Positions 10,031 through 22,171 of a DNA stretch of 64,000 bases are shown here, piece after piece (positions within the stretch are counted from its first letter, which is position 1; each line of letters starts with the position of its first letter). The stretch comes from Oryza sativa Japonica Group (lineage: Eukaryota > Streptophyta > Magnoliopsida > Poales > Poaceae). The position numbers were made by a program, and so were the translations under genes. The stretch is from assembly GCF_034140825.1 (NCBI RefSeq), contig NC_089041.1:27231501-27295500 (forward strand), in the 5' to 3' direction. The notes under the pieces are model-generated. The model had not been told where the DNA came from. It did not search any database and saw only the letters and a program-made list of their open reading frames with translations.

Positions 10031-13000
10031 ATGTCCTTCTTCTTCCGGGCGGCGTCGCGGCCGGCGCGCCCGTCGCCGCAGGAGCTCGTCCGCTCCATCA
10101 AGGAGTCCCTCCTCGCCCTCGACACCAGGACCGGCGCCAAGGTACTCTCCCCGCATCCTCCCTCCCTCGCGAGCTTCTTTCCTTAGTCCGCACATGCATG
10201 AGATCTTGGTTGATTAGTGCTCGAGGTGTCGCTTGCTTTAACCGTAGCTTGTGTGTTGAGATTGAGTGTTTATCTGTCTGGAACTCTGGATCTTAGTAGA
10301 TGTTAGTGCCTGAGGTCGTTGGTAGTGCAAGATGTGCTTTATTTTGGTCGGAATTCGTCCTACCTACAGTGTAGCAAACCCGGAATGCAATGTAATCCGT
10401 GTTGGTAGAACCGTGGGATTAGTTTTTTGGGTTTAAATCTTCACCGATACTGACCTTTGGATGCTATGGCCTGTGCTGAGATTGTGCTTACCATTGGAGT
10501 GCTCATTTTTACCCCCAATTTAGTGGCGACGAAGGCGTCAATGTTAGGGTGATTCAAGCTTATCTATGATGGAGTTTGGTTGTACTTCACAAGGAAATAG
10601 GCAAAATAGCGCAATAAATTGTTGGTTCATAATGTGAAACAAGAATAATGCCTGATAATTTTTCAAAATAAATTTGCTTGAGCAGGTCTAATGAAGATTC
10701 AGGGCATGTACTTAGCTCAAGTCACTGATATTGATTCGGGAAAAGGGGCTCTTGTTTTATTTATTCGCTGCAGGGACTAACTTGGTACTACTTGGGATCT
10801 TTGAGCAACTGGTTTCCGTGTATCACAAAGAGTTTCAAGAGTCACATTACTTGTAAAATATGCTTTCTTGTTGAGAGATTCTTTTTAACAGTGTTGATAT
10901 ACCAGTATATTGCATATGGCACTTGCATCTGGAGCCTACTCATAAGCAATGGCATATTTGTTCCTTTGTTTTACTGTTCTAGTTGTTTTATGCTCTTCTT
11001 TATACACAGAACACGATTCTACAGTCCCACTGGTTATCTCACGTAGTATTTGTTTTCTAATTAGGCTCTTGAAGATGTTGAGAAAAATGTATCTACTTTG
11101 AGGCAGACACTTTCTGGCGATGGAGAAGTTGAACCAAATCAGGAACAGGTTCTACAGATAGCCCTTGAAATTTGCAAGGAGGATGTCCTTTCGCTCTTTG
11201 TTCAGAATATGCCTTCCTTGGGTTGGGAGGTATGGTTTCATCAGTTGAATTTGATATCCCTTTCTGTTCAAGCTTACTCGACTTATTAGTTGAGTTCTAT
11301 ATTGCAGGGTAGAAAGGACCTTGCCCACTGCTGGAGCATTTTGTTGAGGCAGAAGGTTGATGAAGCCTATTGCTGCGTGCAGTATATTGAAAATCATTTT
11401 GATCTTCTAGATTTCCTTGTAGTTTGGTAAGGCCCATATGCTCAAGTTTTTTTATGGAAAACAATCAATATTTAGCACATGCTAATTCGTTTATTGGTAG
11501 TAATGCAGATATAACACCATCCAAAAAAATGTCTATTTGCTGCAACAAAAAATTCCTTCTTTTTCCCCTTTCCTCGTGGTCCCATCATTCACGTCAATTT
11601 ATTGCCGTCAGTCCTCACCTATAACTACAATATTAATTGTATTTATTTATGACTATGTCTACTATTATGTCATTGAATATTTTCCTGGAAGCTGATTGAT
11701 TCTCTTGCATCAGCTACAAGAACTTGGAAGTTGCATTGAACTGTGGGAATATGTTGCGAGAATGCATAAAATATCCTACACTTGCAAAGTAAGTCTTCAT
11801 AAATTTTGTTTCCTTTGCATAAGTATTAGGGATTTAATTGAGCCTTGTTTTTGTTGCCTGCTAACATACGGTATCCAATGGGTATGCCTTGAAGAAATTC
11901 TGTGGTTGTATAAACAGAAACAGTGAATCAATTTAGCAATTTGCATACCATGGCAGTTACCATACTACTTGCTAGTTCCCCTCCCCTGTTGATTGCTTAC
12001 TAAATTGATATGGTTAATTTACAAGCATTATGAAGTACCCTTTACTCCTTTCAGTTTTACATTCTGGAATGTATCAATGAACAACTTGGGTTTGTTATCA
12101 GCTATGAGATCAGTTAACTAAACCATGCTAGAAAATATACCAATAATACCATTTAGTTAATAATAAATCAATTAATTGTACATGCATTGAATATTTGATT
12201 TTGTAGCTCTCTTTCAGATATATATTGGAGTCAAGTAGCTTCGAGTTGTTTTTCCAGTATGTTGAATTATCGAACTTTGATATTGCTTCTGATGCTCTGA
12301 ACACCTTCAAGGTAAACCCAGTTTTATTATAACTTGGTATTTTATGCTTCGGTTCTTCAAAATTGATGTTTGTTCTTGACAAGATTCTTGCAGGATTTGC
12401 TCACCAAACATGAAGCCGCAGTTTCTGAGTTTCTGTGCTCCCATTATGAACAGGTTAGCTGGAGTGTTATCTTTTGTGAAATGTGTTTATTTATGATGTC
12501 CTCACCCTTTTCCCTGCCTTGTTGGCACCATCATTTATTCATTTGTACATGACAATTTTTGGAATCATGCAACTTGTCTATATTGCTATATCTTTTAATA
12601 CTGATAGATACCATGTGTTCATTTGCAGTTCTTTGAGCTCTACACAAGACTTCTAACTTCAACTAATTATGTTACAAGAAGACAATCAGTGAAGGTTGGA
12701 CTAATTTGGATTAATATATTCAATTTATTATTGCGCATCAAAAGAGGAAATCTAAAAGTATTGTGCTTCATTTCAGTTTCTTTCAGAGTTTTTGTTAGAG
12801 GCCCCAAATGCTCAAATAATGAAGCGGTACATTGTGGAAGTCAGTTATTTAAATATCATGATTGGCCTGCTGAAGGTATTTGATTAGTAGTTATATGCTT
12901 CCTTTTTTTTACATTCAGAAGTCACTAATGTAGTAATTACCCATTTTTGCTTTCACAGCTTTTCTTTCCTTCCTTTTTTTTTTCTTTTTTGACAATTCTG

Positions 13001-14264
13001 GATATTAGTGCTACCAGTATGAGAATCGAGAAATCCTGCTTTCTTACTGTATTGTCAACCAAAGGATTTCCTAGGTTAGAATTATAAACCTGTAACTATT
13101 CTTAGGTCTACCAGAGCCCCTAGGTCCAGAGCTAAATGGGTTTCTATTTGTTGCTAAGTTACATGTCATCATCATTTGCAGTTTAGCTGATAAAGATCGA
13201 ACACTTGAATGCCATATTGGTCATAAAGTGGTAATTGGTTGAGCAACCACATTGCTTTTCCAGTATATGAAAATAGTACAACTAGTCAACACTCCTGAGG
13301 AGAACAGGGTTTAAAGTTTTGTGTTGAGGCAATAGATCCATGGCTAGAACACAGTTACCGATGACTTCCTTTGCTTCATGGTAATCAGTTTTTCATGGCT
13401 CTGCACATCCTATCTTTATGGCTCAACTAAAGTGAAGCTTTTGTAGGATACAAGCAAAAATATCAGGATATGTGCCTTCCACATTTTCAAGGTAATTTTT
13501 ATCCTTAATCTTTTGACCTTTGTATTCGGCTAGCTATAACTAACCATCTAATGCCAAATAAATCAATACCAGTTGTCAATTATCACATAATCACCATTTG
13601 AAATTGCTTGCTTGACCCTTCAGTGGCTATAAGTTATAACCTCCATGGAGTTTTGTATTTCTTCTGATATAACTTTCCAACGGAAATTTCCTTTGTTGCT
13701 GATCCTGTAAACATTTCGTTGAATAGTTCGAAATCTATTCCATTTGGCACTTGATGTGGTTATTGTTATAGTGCTATCTCATCTAATCAAGTCGTTTTTG
13801 TTCTTGATCACATGTTGTTTGATTTGTGAAATTTTCTGTTGAACTTGATATTGTTAGTCCATTGTAATAGGATAAGCACCTCTCTTTCACCATTTTTTGG
13901 GGTTTCACTTTCACTGCATGTAAGCAGGTATTTGTTGCCAATCCAAACAAGCCTCGTGATATTATTCAAGTTTTGGTAGACAATCACAGAGAACTGTTGA
14001 AGCTACTAGGCAATCTTCCCACAAGCAAAGGTAGTTTTTACTCTCAACTTCCAGCCTGATGCCAGAAATGGAATAGAGTAACCAAGCATTATGAGTTATA
14101 ATTGCATCTGGGTGTTTAAGGAAGATTTCTTGTTAAATTGTTGAGAGATGCAAGTTGTGGCACTACTAATTGCGCTCCTTTTAATAGGTGAAGACGAGCA
14201 ACTTGAAGAGGAGAGAGATTTAATCATCAAGGAAATCGAGAAGCTTGTGCATTCATCGGTATAG
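10031..14264 (+). CDS. MO25 / calcium-binding protein 39-like kinase scaffold
   Basis: Eleven exons join to a 337-aa protein: 10031-10141, 11065-11229, 11308-11426, 11714-11788, 12218-12311, 12394-12453, 12629-12694, 12777-12875, 13447-13491, 13928-14030, 14188-14264. All junctions are GT-AG and in phase. The protein starts MSFFFRAASRP, and family blocks follow: ALEDVEKNVSTLRQ, LSGDGEVEPN, YIENHFDLLDF, then helical repeats through IMKRYIVEVSYLNIMIGLL and a C-terminal charged helix (EDEQLEEERDLIIKEIEKL). MO25 is an armadillo-like scaffold that binds STE20/GCK-type kinases with their partners and acts in polarity and division. Length matches the family (about 340). The frame is open further upstream but lacks a family-like N-terminus, so MSFFF is the start. 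Cap-proximal DNA carries a Stowaway. Confidence 0.93.
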
Positions 14265-14490
14265 ACCCTCAAGAAATTCAAATCCATCCGTTCAAGTTTC
14301 GCTGGTCAAGAAATGTGATCCCTTTCTTCCCTTCTTGTTTTTAAGACCTGTGTAATGTGATCCCTGTATAGAGGGTGTTTATCATAGGGAAATAGTTTGA
14401 CCAAGAAGTATGTTGGTCACAAGAACACTTTACCATTGCTGTGTGCATTTCCATTGTGAAAATTTTTGGAACAACTGGTGGGCACATGTT

Positions 14491-14658
14491 CGAATTATGA
14501 ATGACAGCTGATGTCAAACATATCTTTGTTCATAATTGAAATGAAATATTTCGAGATCTGTGACAGCAGCTATCGAATTATGAACGGCAGCTGATGCCAG
14601 ACATATCTCCTATTCAGAAACTGAAACGAAATATTCCAAGATCTGTAACAACAGCTAT
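14491..14658. repeat. tandem duplication (83-85 bp) between convergent genes
   Basis: Copies 14491-14573 and 14574-14658 both start CGAATTATGAA and end ACAGCTAT, with about 15% difference. They lie in the 3' space between MO25 (+, stop 14264) and CYP734A (-, stop 14820), probably near the MO25 polyadenylation region. Confidence 0.85.
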
Positions 14659-14819
14659 CGGTTGAAACTTGTTACGTATGGGTATGCTTCTATACATATT
14701 ATTTTTTCAGTTGACATTTGACAACATTATATATATGTGGTATATATATGTATATATGATAATTTACAGAAGGAATTAATTGAATCCGATTAACATGGAG
14801 GGTGTTCTTGAGTAGTGTG

Positions 14820-17800
14820 CTAAGCTGCGGCTGACGTCAGCGGCCGGAAGATCACCGGCGCGCCGAACTGCGGGCTGAGTATCATGAGCACCCTGGGCGC
14901 GTGCACGTACGCCGGCGATAGCCGGAACTCGAAGCGCCGCAGGACGACGGCGAGCGCCACCTTGGCCTCCATGAGCGCCATGTTCTGGCCGATGCACACC
15001 CGCGCGCCGCCGCCGAACGGCATGAACGCCATCGGGTGGCGGCGCCGGCCGCCGTCGTCGTCGGCGGCGAACCTCGCCGGGTTGAACTCCGCGGCGTCGT
15101 CGCCCCACGCCGCCGCGTCGTGGTGGACGGCCATGATCGGGATCATCACCTCCGTCCCCGCCGGCACCACGCACCCGCCCAGCTCCACGTCCTCCTTCGC
15201 CGTCCGTATCATCGCCACCGCCGGCGGGTACAGCCTCAGCGTCTCGTTCAAGATCATCCCGAGCTGCAAGGAGAAGACGACGACCAAGAATTCATGGATC
15301 GTTGCAATGTAATCCCTCTCTCGTTTTGATTTTTAATCCAATTATTTTAAAGTTTGACTAAGCTTATAGAAAAATATATCAATATTTTCAACATAAAACC
15401 AACATATCATCAAAATATATTTAATGTTACGTTTAATGAAACTAATTTAGTGACATAAGTATTTCTAAATTTTGTATATAAACTCAATCAAACTTAAATA
15501 AGTTTGACTAGAAAAAATAATCAAAACACCTTACTCCTTACGTTCCATTTTATAAGTCGTTTGACATTTTTTTCTACACAAATTTCTTTGAATTTGATCA
15601 AGTTTATAGAAAAGTATAGTAATATTTTCAATACAAAATAAACATATTATCAAAATATATGTGATGTTATATTTAATGAAACTAATTTAATATTTTAAAT
15701 GTTATTAAATTTTTCTATAATTTTAATTAAACTTAATAAAGTTTGACTAAAAAAATCAAATAATTTATAATATGAAACGGATGGAGTATATCTGAACATT
15801 CGACATCGTGTGACGCAAGAATTACATACGGTTTTGAGCTTGGGGAGGTGGTCCTTGGTGGGGAGGTCGCCACGGCCGCAGACGGCGACGACCTCGCGGC
15901 GGGCACGTTCCTGCCACTCCGGGTGCATGGCGAGCGCGACGGTGGTCCAGGTGAGGAGGTTGGACAGCGTCTCCTTCCCGGCGAAGAAGAAGTTCTTGCT
16001 CTCCTCGATGATCTCGCCCGCCGTCATCGCCGGCGCCATGAAGCTCATGAACTCCCTCATGCCGCCGCCGCCATCGCCGCCATCATCGGCGTCGTCGCCA
16101 TGGCTGCTGCTGCAGCTCTGCAGGCCGGTGACGAACTTGGCGAGGTGGCTCCTGATCTCCCTGTCGAGCTGCCACACGCGGCGGTTCTTCCTCGTGGGGA
16201 GGAACCTGTACCCGGGGATGTACACCTTGCTGTGCGCCTCGGTGGCGTAGCCGGCGAGCTCGTCCTGGAGCCGGAACACGGCGGCGCCGTCGTCGTAGTT
16301 CCGGCGGCCGAACGCGGCGAACGTGATGGCCTCCTGCGGCACGCGCTGGAACCACTCGGCGACGTCGACCTCCGCCTCGCCGGCGCCGCCGGCGCGCGCG
16401 CGCTCCGCCAGCTCGTCGAGCATGCGGGTGACGGTGCCGGCGACGAACGGCGCGATCATCCTGAGGTTCTCGGTGTGGAACGCCGGCGTGAGCACCCGGC
16501 GGCGGCGCGCCCACCGCTCGCCGTGGAGGTTGCTGAGGCCGTAGCCCTCGAACTGGCAGATCATCGGGTGCGCCTCGTACCGGTCGAAGTGATCCGCCCG
16601 CGTCAGGAGCACCTCCCGGATCAGCTCCGGCTCGCTCACCACCAACCTCGGCGTCCGCCCAAACCAAATCAAATGCATCGGACCTGTTGGTAAATTTCAA
16701 ATTATTCAAAAATTTACCACCAAGAGATAATCAGAAATTTTCTTGAGCCTCGACGAAGCAAATGTTATATCTAGCTAGCCTGCTATCCACCGGCTTTATC
16801 AAATGTTAGTAATAAAGTGGGGTCGGAACACTTTTTAGGCTCCTTTGAAACATAGGAATTTTACAAGAATACGTTCGATTCTAAGGAAAATTCTCGTAAA
16901 ATCCATTCATTCCAAAGGGGTCCTTCCTATTGTCATTTTGCCATATCAGCTCAGTGGCAGTGGAAATAAATAAGGGTGCATTTGGACTTGATTTTCCGAC
17001 CGTCCGATGAGAATTGGACGGTAGAGATTGACACTGGAAAGAAACTATATGTGCATGTGTATGTAGGTGGTCAACTTTGACAGATTCAAAGAACACGCAG
17101 CCAGCATCAATGTGATGCTCATGATCTATTGAGTTGTAAACAAATTGCCAAAACAAACCGTCACTGGAACTGACAGACGACGATTAACTTCATCATTTCT
17201 TAACTGACCGACCGATCAACAATAAGATTCCTCACTTGGATTAAACGCGGGTGCATGCCTGTAGGTAGCTAACTTCGAGCATATTATACTCCACAAACCG
17301 TTGAAAAAGAGGGAATTATCATCGGCTGCCGTGACAATTAATGAGATAAACTAATCGGAGCATAGCAGAAAGCAAACCAGATCATGAACTGAAATGCTCT
17401 GGCAATGTGCAGGAGATGCTAGCTGCTGTTGATATAGTCATATGCAAGTATGCATCAGCTGCAAGGAGGACTCATTGCTAAGCAAGCCTGCATGTGGGTA
17501 GTGTGTCCTCTGAAATTCTGAACTGCCGGATGGATCTGCATGGATGTGAGCTAAGCCAAGCTAAGGTAAGCTAGCTAATTAAGCTCTTGTTTATTTAATT
17601 AATTACTCACTCACATGATCATTAACCTACATTGACAGCCTGTTGGAAAGATCCATGGATGGATGGATGAATCATGCATTGTGATCAGTGATGACAACAT
17701 CACCAAGTTTGACTTGGGAGGCTGGCTAGCTATACTTCCTTCGCTTCTGAATATAAGCATTTGAAGGTTGTTTAGTGGATTAAGAGGGCAAAATCCTTCT

Positions 17801-19093
17801 TAGTCACTTCATTGATCAAATTTTGAATTACTTGGATTCCCCTCCTAAGCACTCGATCTCAATGGGCTGAAAATGATTGAATTACGTCCGTGTCCCAAAA
17901 TTATTTGTATTATATACAACATTTGAATTCTTGAAATTTTTATATTTGATATTACGGAGAGAGAATAGCTAGCTGCAGCATTTTTTTTTTTTGGTTATCA
18001 AAGAGCAAGTAGTAGTGGAGAGGAGGCATGCAGTGCTAGTACACCTAGCTAGTACTACTAGCTACTACCCACACCCAGCAAAAGTGAAATATGAAACGAA
18101 ATGAAGCTCTCATCTCCACCTAATCAACCATAATTTAACCTTTTGCATCCTTGTTTCTACTTGCAAAAGCATGGAACCTTGTCCCCTTCCTAATTCCCTC
18201 CGCGTTCACGCGTGATAGCCTACGCGTATACTCATATATATACTACTCCCTCCGTTTCAAAATGTTTGACATCGTTGACTTTAGCACATGTTTGACCGTT
18301 CGTCTTATTAAAAAAATTAAGTAATTATTAATTCTTTTCCTATCATTTGATTCATTGTTAAATATATTTCTATGTAGACATATAATTTTTCATATTTCAC
18401 AAAAGTTTTTGAATAAGACGAACGGTTAAATATGTGCTAAAAAGTCAACGGTGTCAAACATTTTGAAACGGAGGGAGTACTATATATAAGTATACATATC
18501 CATCAAATGCCCCAAGTTGGTTAATTTCTTCTTATTTTTTCGTGTGAAAGTGTTGCCAATTTCATATGTAAAAATATGATTCGTGTGAAAATCGAAACAA
18601 AAATGAGAAACAAAATCACCAATTTGAAATTTCAAAGTTATAGTAAGTATGCATGCACATCGATCAATAAGAGTGAAATTAAATTGGAGAGTGGAACTAG
18701 AGAGAGAAATTTTTTTTGAATGAAATGGAGATTAATTAATTAGAGGGTGATCGATCGAGGTGGTGTTGATTGATTACCGTAGAGCTTCCTCCAATGGTGG
18801 TAGAAGGGGAGGACGCGGGGGAGGATGTCGTGGGAGGTGGGTGGCTCCATGGGGCGGGAGGCGGCGTCCACCATGAGGCGGACGAGCTCGATCGAGCTCC
18901 CCACGAAGAACCGGTACCCCGGCCCCCGCACCCCCTGCGCCGCGAAGTGCCGCTCCACCCGCCGCGGCCGCCACCACAGCGCCTCCGCCGCCCTCGCCGC
19001 CGCCGCGTACACCGCCACCCACGCCGCCGCCGCCGCCACGGCCACGGCCGCCGCGCCGCTCCAGCTCCACGTCCACGCCCACGACGACCACAT
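14820..19093 (-). CDS. CYP734A5: cytochrome P450 CYP734A (brassinosteroid C-26 hydroxylase), probably CYP734A5
   Basis: Three exons on the minus strand (18778-19093, 15830-16683, 14820-15263) give 537 aa. An N-terminal membrane anchor (about residues 1-35) precedes LWWRPRRVERHF, the typical CYP734 start. Other landmarks are HHWRKLYG at the first junction, GERWARRR (C helix), AGKET in the I helix (340-344), ETLR (397-400, the K-helix ExxR), FNPARF (450-455) and heme loop FGGGARVCIG (473-482, Cys480). CYP734A enzymes in the ER inactivate castasterone/brassinolide and precursors, so the gene is expected to limit brassinosteroid level. Intron 1 (2.1 kb) holds a Stowaway; intron 2 (566 bp) is almost entirely two Stowaway copies. 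CYP734A identity is firm; the A5 assignment rests on remembered neighbourhood and length. Confidence 0.93.
15313..15530. mobile_element. degenerate Stowaway MITE in CYP734A intron 2 (first copy)
   Basis: It shares long stretches with the adjacent copy at 15534-15786 (TCAAAATATAT, TTTAATGAAACTAATTTA, AGTTTGACTA). The left terminus (TCCCTCTCTCGTTTTG) is recognisable, but the right terminus has decayed. Confidence 0.7.
15534..15786. mobile_element. Stowaway MITE in CYP734A intron 2 (second copy)
   Basis: It starts CTCCTTACGTTCC after TA (15532-15533) and ends GAAACGGATGGAG before TA (15787-15788). Together with the previous copy it fills nearly all of the 566-bp intron. Confidence 0.85.
18246..18477. 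mobile_element. Stowaway MITE in CYP734A intron 1
   Basis: It starts CTCCCTCCGTTTCAAAATG after TA (18244-18245) and ends ACGGAGGGAG before TA (18478-18479). The 232-bp element is almost perfectly self-complementary and of the same family as 1437-1669 and 42013-42244. The intact ends suggest a relatively recent insertion. The rest of intron 1 (16684-18245) is AT-rich; a possible decayed MITE starts near 17736. Confidence 0.95.
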
Positions 19094-19127
19094 GGCGCGC
19101 TAGCTACGGCGGCGCGCGCTCCTCCTC

Positions 19128-19187
19128 CCTGCTGCTGTTGTTGATGATGATGATGCTGCTGCTACGGCGGCGGCGGCGGCGGCGGCG
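19128..19187. repeat. trinucleotide repeats in the CYP734A leader
   Basis: On the plus strand, CTG/TTG/ATG/CTG triplets (19128-19163) are followed by (CGG)n at 19165-19187. Read on the gene strand this is a GCC repeat followed by CAG/CAT/CAA triplets, 35-95 nt upstream of the start codon and downstream of the TATA box. It therefore lies in the 5' UTR. Confidence 0.85.
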
Positions 19188-19228
19188 AGGCGGCATATGT
19201 GTAGACGCGTCGTGCCGTTTCCTGCAGG

Positions 19229-19236
19229 TTTATATA
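19229..19236 (-). promoter_or_regulatory. TATA box of the CYP734A gene
   Basis: TATATAAA on the minus strand lies 136 nt upstream of the ATG at 19093. This predicts transcription starting near 19200 and a leader of about 110 nt containing the triplet repeats. Confidence 0.6.
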
Positions 19237-19433
19237 TACGTGCTAGCTGCGGTTGGGAGGGAGAGAATTTGAGAGGGATTTGATGATTGAAATTTAATTT
19301 TTGATGCTGTTGATGACGTCATAAACGTGTGTGGTTATACTTCCAGGTATGCATGGTTTGATGCAGAAGGAACTGATCATATATAACTCTTGGATTAGCT
19401 GGTGCATGGAAATTGCCATTGAGTTTGTTATTA

Positions 19434-19658
19434 TTCCATTCATTTTATAATTATTTTATATTATAAGTCGTTTTAATTTTTTTCAAACTTATTTAAGTTT
19501 GATCAAATTTATAAAAAAAATTAACAACATCTGCAATCCGAAATGAATTTCATTCAAATTAACCGTTCATATAATATGTTCATTTTGTGTAAAAAAATAT
19601 TGTTAAATTTTTAAACCAGTAAAAAATCAAAACGATTTGTAGTATGAGACGGAGGGAG
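19434..19658. mobile_element. Stowaway-type MITE upstream of CYP734A
   Basis: The right end ACGGAGGGAG precedes TA (19659-19660). The left end (TTCCATTCATTTTATAA) is mutated. Internal TAAGTCGTTTTAATT and AAAACGATTTGTAG pair as inverted arms. It lies about 200 bp upstream of the TATA box. Confidence 0.8.
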
Positions 19659-20254
19659 TATTTATTATATTGGTTTACTGTGATTGTCGAACTGTGATTG
19701 TCGAACTAACTGAGGTCAATGCTTAATGCTTCCTTATTACCAGTGCTACTACACTTTAAAGAAATTCTTACGAAAACTTTTACAAACAAAAAGTCTCAAC
19801 AGTTTGGTTTAGCTAGTTATAGGAAATCTAGATTTTTGTTCACGTACATGCCACATCAGCTGGTTATAAAAGTTTTGTCAAAGAAATGTATGTGTTGATT
19901 TTTCCTTCTTCCTAAGAGGTAGAAGGGTTTCTACTGCATCAGTAACAAGTGTACTAGTTACCCAGTAGCATTACTGCTTGTGTCAACACAAACCATATAT
20001 TGATGGATGTATGGACATTTTGAAAGACCTGTACATCAAAAGGATCAAATGAATACAATTGCACATCGTTTTGTAATCTTTAAAAAAAAACAAACATGTT
20101 TTTATACCATCGATCATGGGAACTCGGTATAGACTTTAAAAAGCTATGTTCCATATCAAAGAGAATGTGTACTGTCTCATCCCAAGATAAATTTATTTTC
20201 ACCCCCTGCCACATATACCAATACAAAACTTAAAAAGACAATAATAAAATCAGC

Positions 20255-20497
20255 CCACCCGAGTTTAAATCTTAGATTTGATACGAGTGCTTGTATTTAT
20301 GGCTAATTATTCTTTCAGTGCTAGGCAACGTACCCGTCGACAGCGAGGTGCCCATGATTCGTCAATCTCAATCTCAAGATATACAAATCCAGTTTTCCCC
20401 GGAGGTGCTCATACAGATAAGTCGTGCGTATTTGTGTTTATAGAAGTGGGTATGCGCGCATCATGTACACATGCATTTGTACTATGTTTCCAAAAAA
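20255..20497 (+). repeat. possible degenerate SINE (Au-SINE-like)
   Basis: A box-B-like GAGTTTAAATC (20261) is followed by phrases I remember from a common grass short repeat (GCAACGTACCCGTCGACAGCGA, GGAGGTGCTCATA, GGGTATGCGCG), and it ends at an A run (20492-20498). Family assignment is from memory. Internal Pol III boxes are degenerate, so it would be inactive. Confidence 0.4.
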
Positions 20498-20639
20498 ATC
20501 ACAATGCAATTATTTTTCTCTTTATTTATTTCTAATGTAATTATTTCGTATTTTTACAAATTCTGATGTAATTGCTTAAAAACAAAACTATTTTGGGATA
20601 AACGGAAAGGGAAAAATGATCAAACGGAGTGAGTATAAT

Positions 20640-21358
20640 TTAATAGCAAACCGCCACTTTCATCCTTCGAAACAATGTGATATGTTTCGTTCAAACAGTA
20701 CACGCATATGCGAGTTCGGTGGTGTGACCGAGTTTAACAACAAAAACACGGAGCACGACATGGTACACTCCCAAAAAACATCCCCAAACTATTAACTGCA
20801 AATAATAAATCCCCAAAGTACAAAAACATGGTCGACAGACACTTCATAACCCCCCTCTCACAATCCTTCCAAAGTAAACTAGATTAAGGAGCCTATCACC
20901 TCCAAAACCAAAACGAAACTAACTTTTTATTTTTTGTTAATGCATTTTGGGGTTGTGGAGGGGTGGCGCAAGTTGACGAGGGTGGTGCTAGCTACGCATT
21001 TGTTTCTTGTTCTCTTGCTGTCCCCCCGGAAAAGCATGGCGAGAGGTTGCAGCGGTCGGGCTCCTGTCGCACCCAAGTGCGTACAGTCTGTTCCTCACAA
21101 CCTGTCCCTCCTATTCTTTTTTTTCTTGTGTGTTAACTACTGCGATCTAAAATAAGTTCATTTTCACCCATCTCGTACATATCAATGCAGAACTAAAAAA
21201 GACTAAAATATTCTGATTTTATCAAATTCTAATGTAATTATTTCTCTTTATACCTTTAACTTTCAGAAGCTCTGATGTAACGATTACTATAAAATATTTT
21301 TTTAACTAAAAATATACTTATTCTAGGAGACTAAGATATATACACACACACTACTGCT
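20640..21358. other. intergenic, nothing recognised
   Basis: Mixed AT-rich sequence without a convincing gene. The open frame at 20934-21155 has no family resemblance. Confidence 0.45.
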
Positions 21359-22171
21359 GCTACTCCTAACAAAAGATAGCCTTTGCAAGTTTGCATCAGA
21401 TGGATGCATGGGTCGGTTGCGACTTGCGAGCTGGTAGCCTGGTACTAGTGCTACTAGGTTGCAGCTTTTATCCTCTCTTCTCTTTTGTTTACATGAATAA
21501 TAGTGTATGTGCCACTGTCAAAACCTTGTTTGATTATCATCTTAAAAGAATGTTTGATGTTTGACGAATATGTGGCAGCTTAGAGTTTCTTGGTTTGAAT
21601 TTTCTTCATCTTGGAAAAATTCTTATGACTTGAAACTTGAATGGGTTATAAATTATGTAGTATATGCTAGCTGGTTACTCCTAACACTAACACTATGTAT
21701 ACTACTACTTCACAATTAAGTATACTACCAATTCAGATCCTGTACAGTACTGCAAGCTGACATGTGCACTGAGAGTCTGTGGGGCCCATATGTCAGTGAG
21801 TGGTACTACATATAGAGGACCCTCACTCGCATACTACTATTTACTATACTACTGCTACTCCTAACACTAAGCTAGCCTTTGCATCACATGGTAAATTAGT
21901 GCTACTTTGTTTACACAATCACTTGTATATTTGCCATTGTCAAAACCTTCGAATGTTTCCCCCGCAAAAGAGAGACTTGTTTAAATGCTTGATGAATGTG
22001 TGGTATTTTAGAGGTTCTTGGATTGGGTTTTGTTGATCTTTGAGGTGAACAAATTCTTATGATTTGAAAGGATTTCAATATTAATTATCATGTGCAAAAT
22101 TTCTTGCACTTTGAGGTGAAAACATTATTATGGTTTGGAAGGATTTTAAAATTAATTATCGTGTGCAAATG
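21359..22171. repeat. diverged direct duplication plus a smaller tandem repeat
   Basis: Phrases at 21360-21620 (TACTCCTAACAAAAGATAGCC, TTTGTTTACA, CACTGTCAAAACCTT, TTAGAGTTTCTTGG) recur in order at 21850-22030 (TACTCCTAACACTAAGCTAGCC, TTTGTTTACA, CATTGTCAAAACCTT, TTAGAGGTTCTTGG). Within the second part, units at about 22041-22105 and 22111-22171 (TTTGAGGTGAA...TTAATTAT) form a short imperfect tandem. No coding potential seen. Confidence 0.65.

Noticed and set aside
15848-16693. 281-codon plus-strand frame opposite CYP734A exon 2
   Set aside because: Antisense shadow; the minus strand carries the P450 motifs.
16834-16925. Short inverted pair GGCTCCTTTGAAAC / CATTCCAAAGGGGTCC in CYP734A intron 1
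   Set aside because: Suggests a small Tourist-like relic, but the ends match poorly and no target duplication is clear.
17736-17970. Possible MITE starting CTTCCTTCGCTTCTGAATAT in CYP734A intron 1
   Set aside because: I could not find a convincing complementary right end, so it is not listed as an element.
20934-21155. 73-codon plus-strand frame
   Set aside because: No homology I recognise and no gene context; ordinary intergenic sequence.
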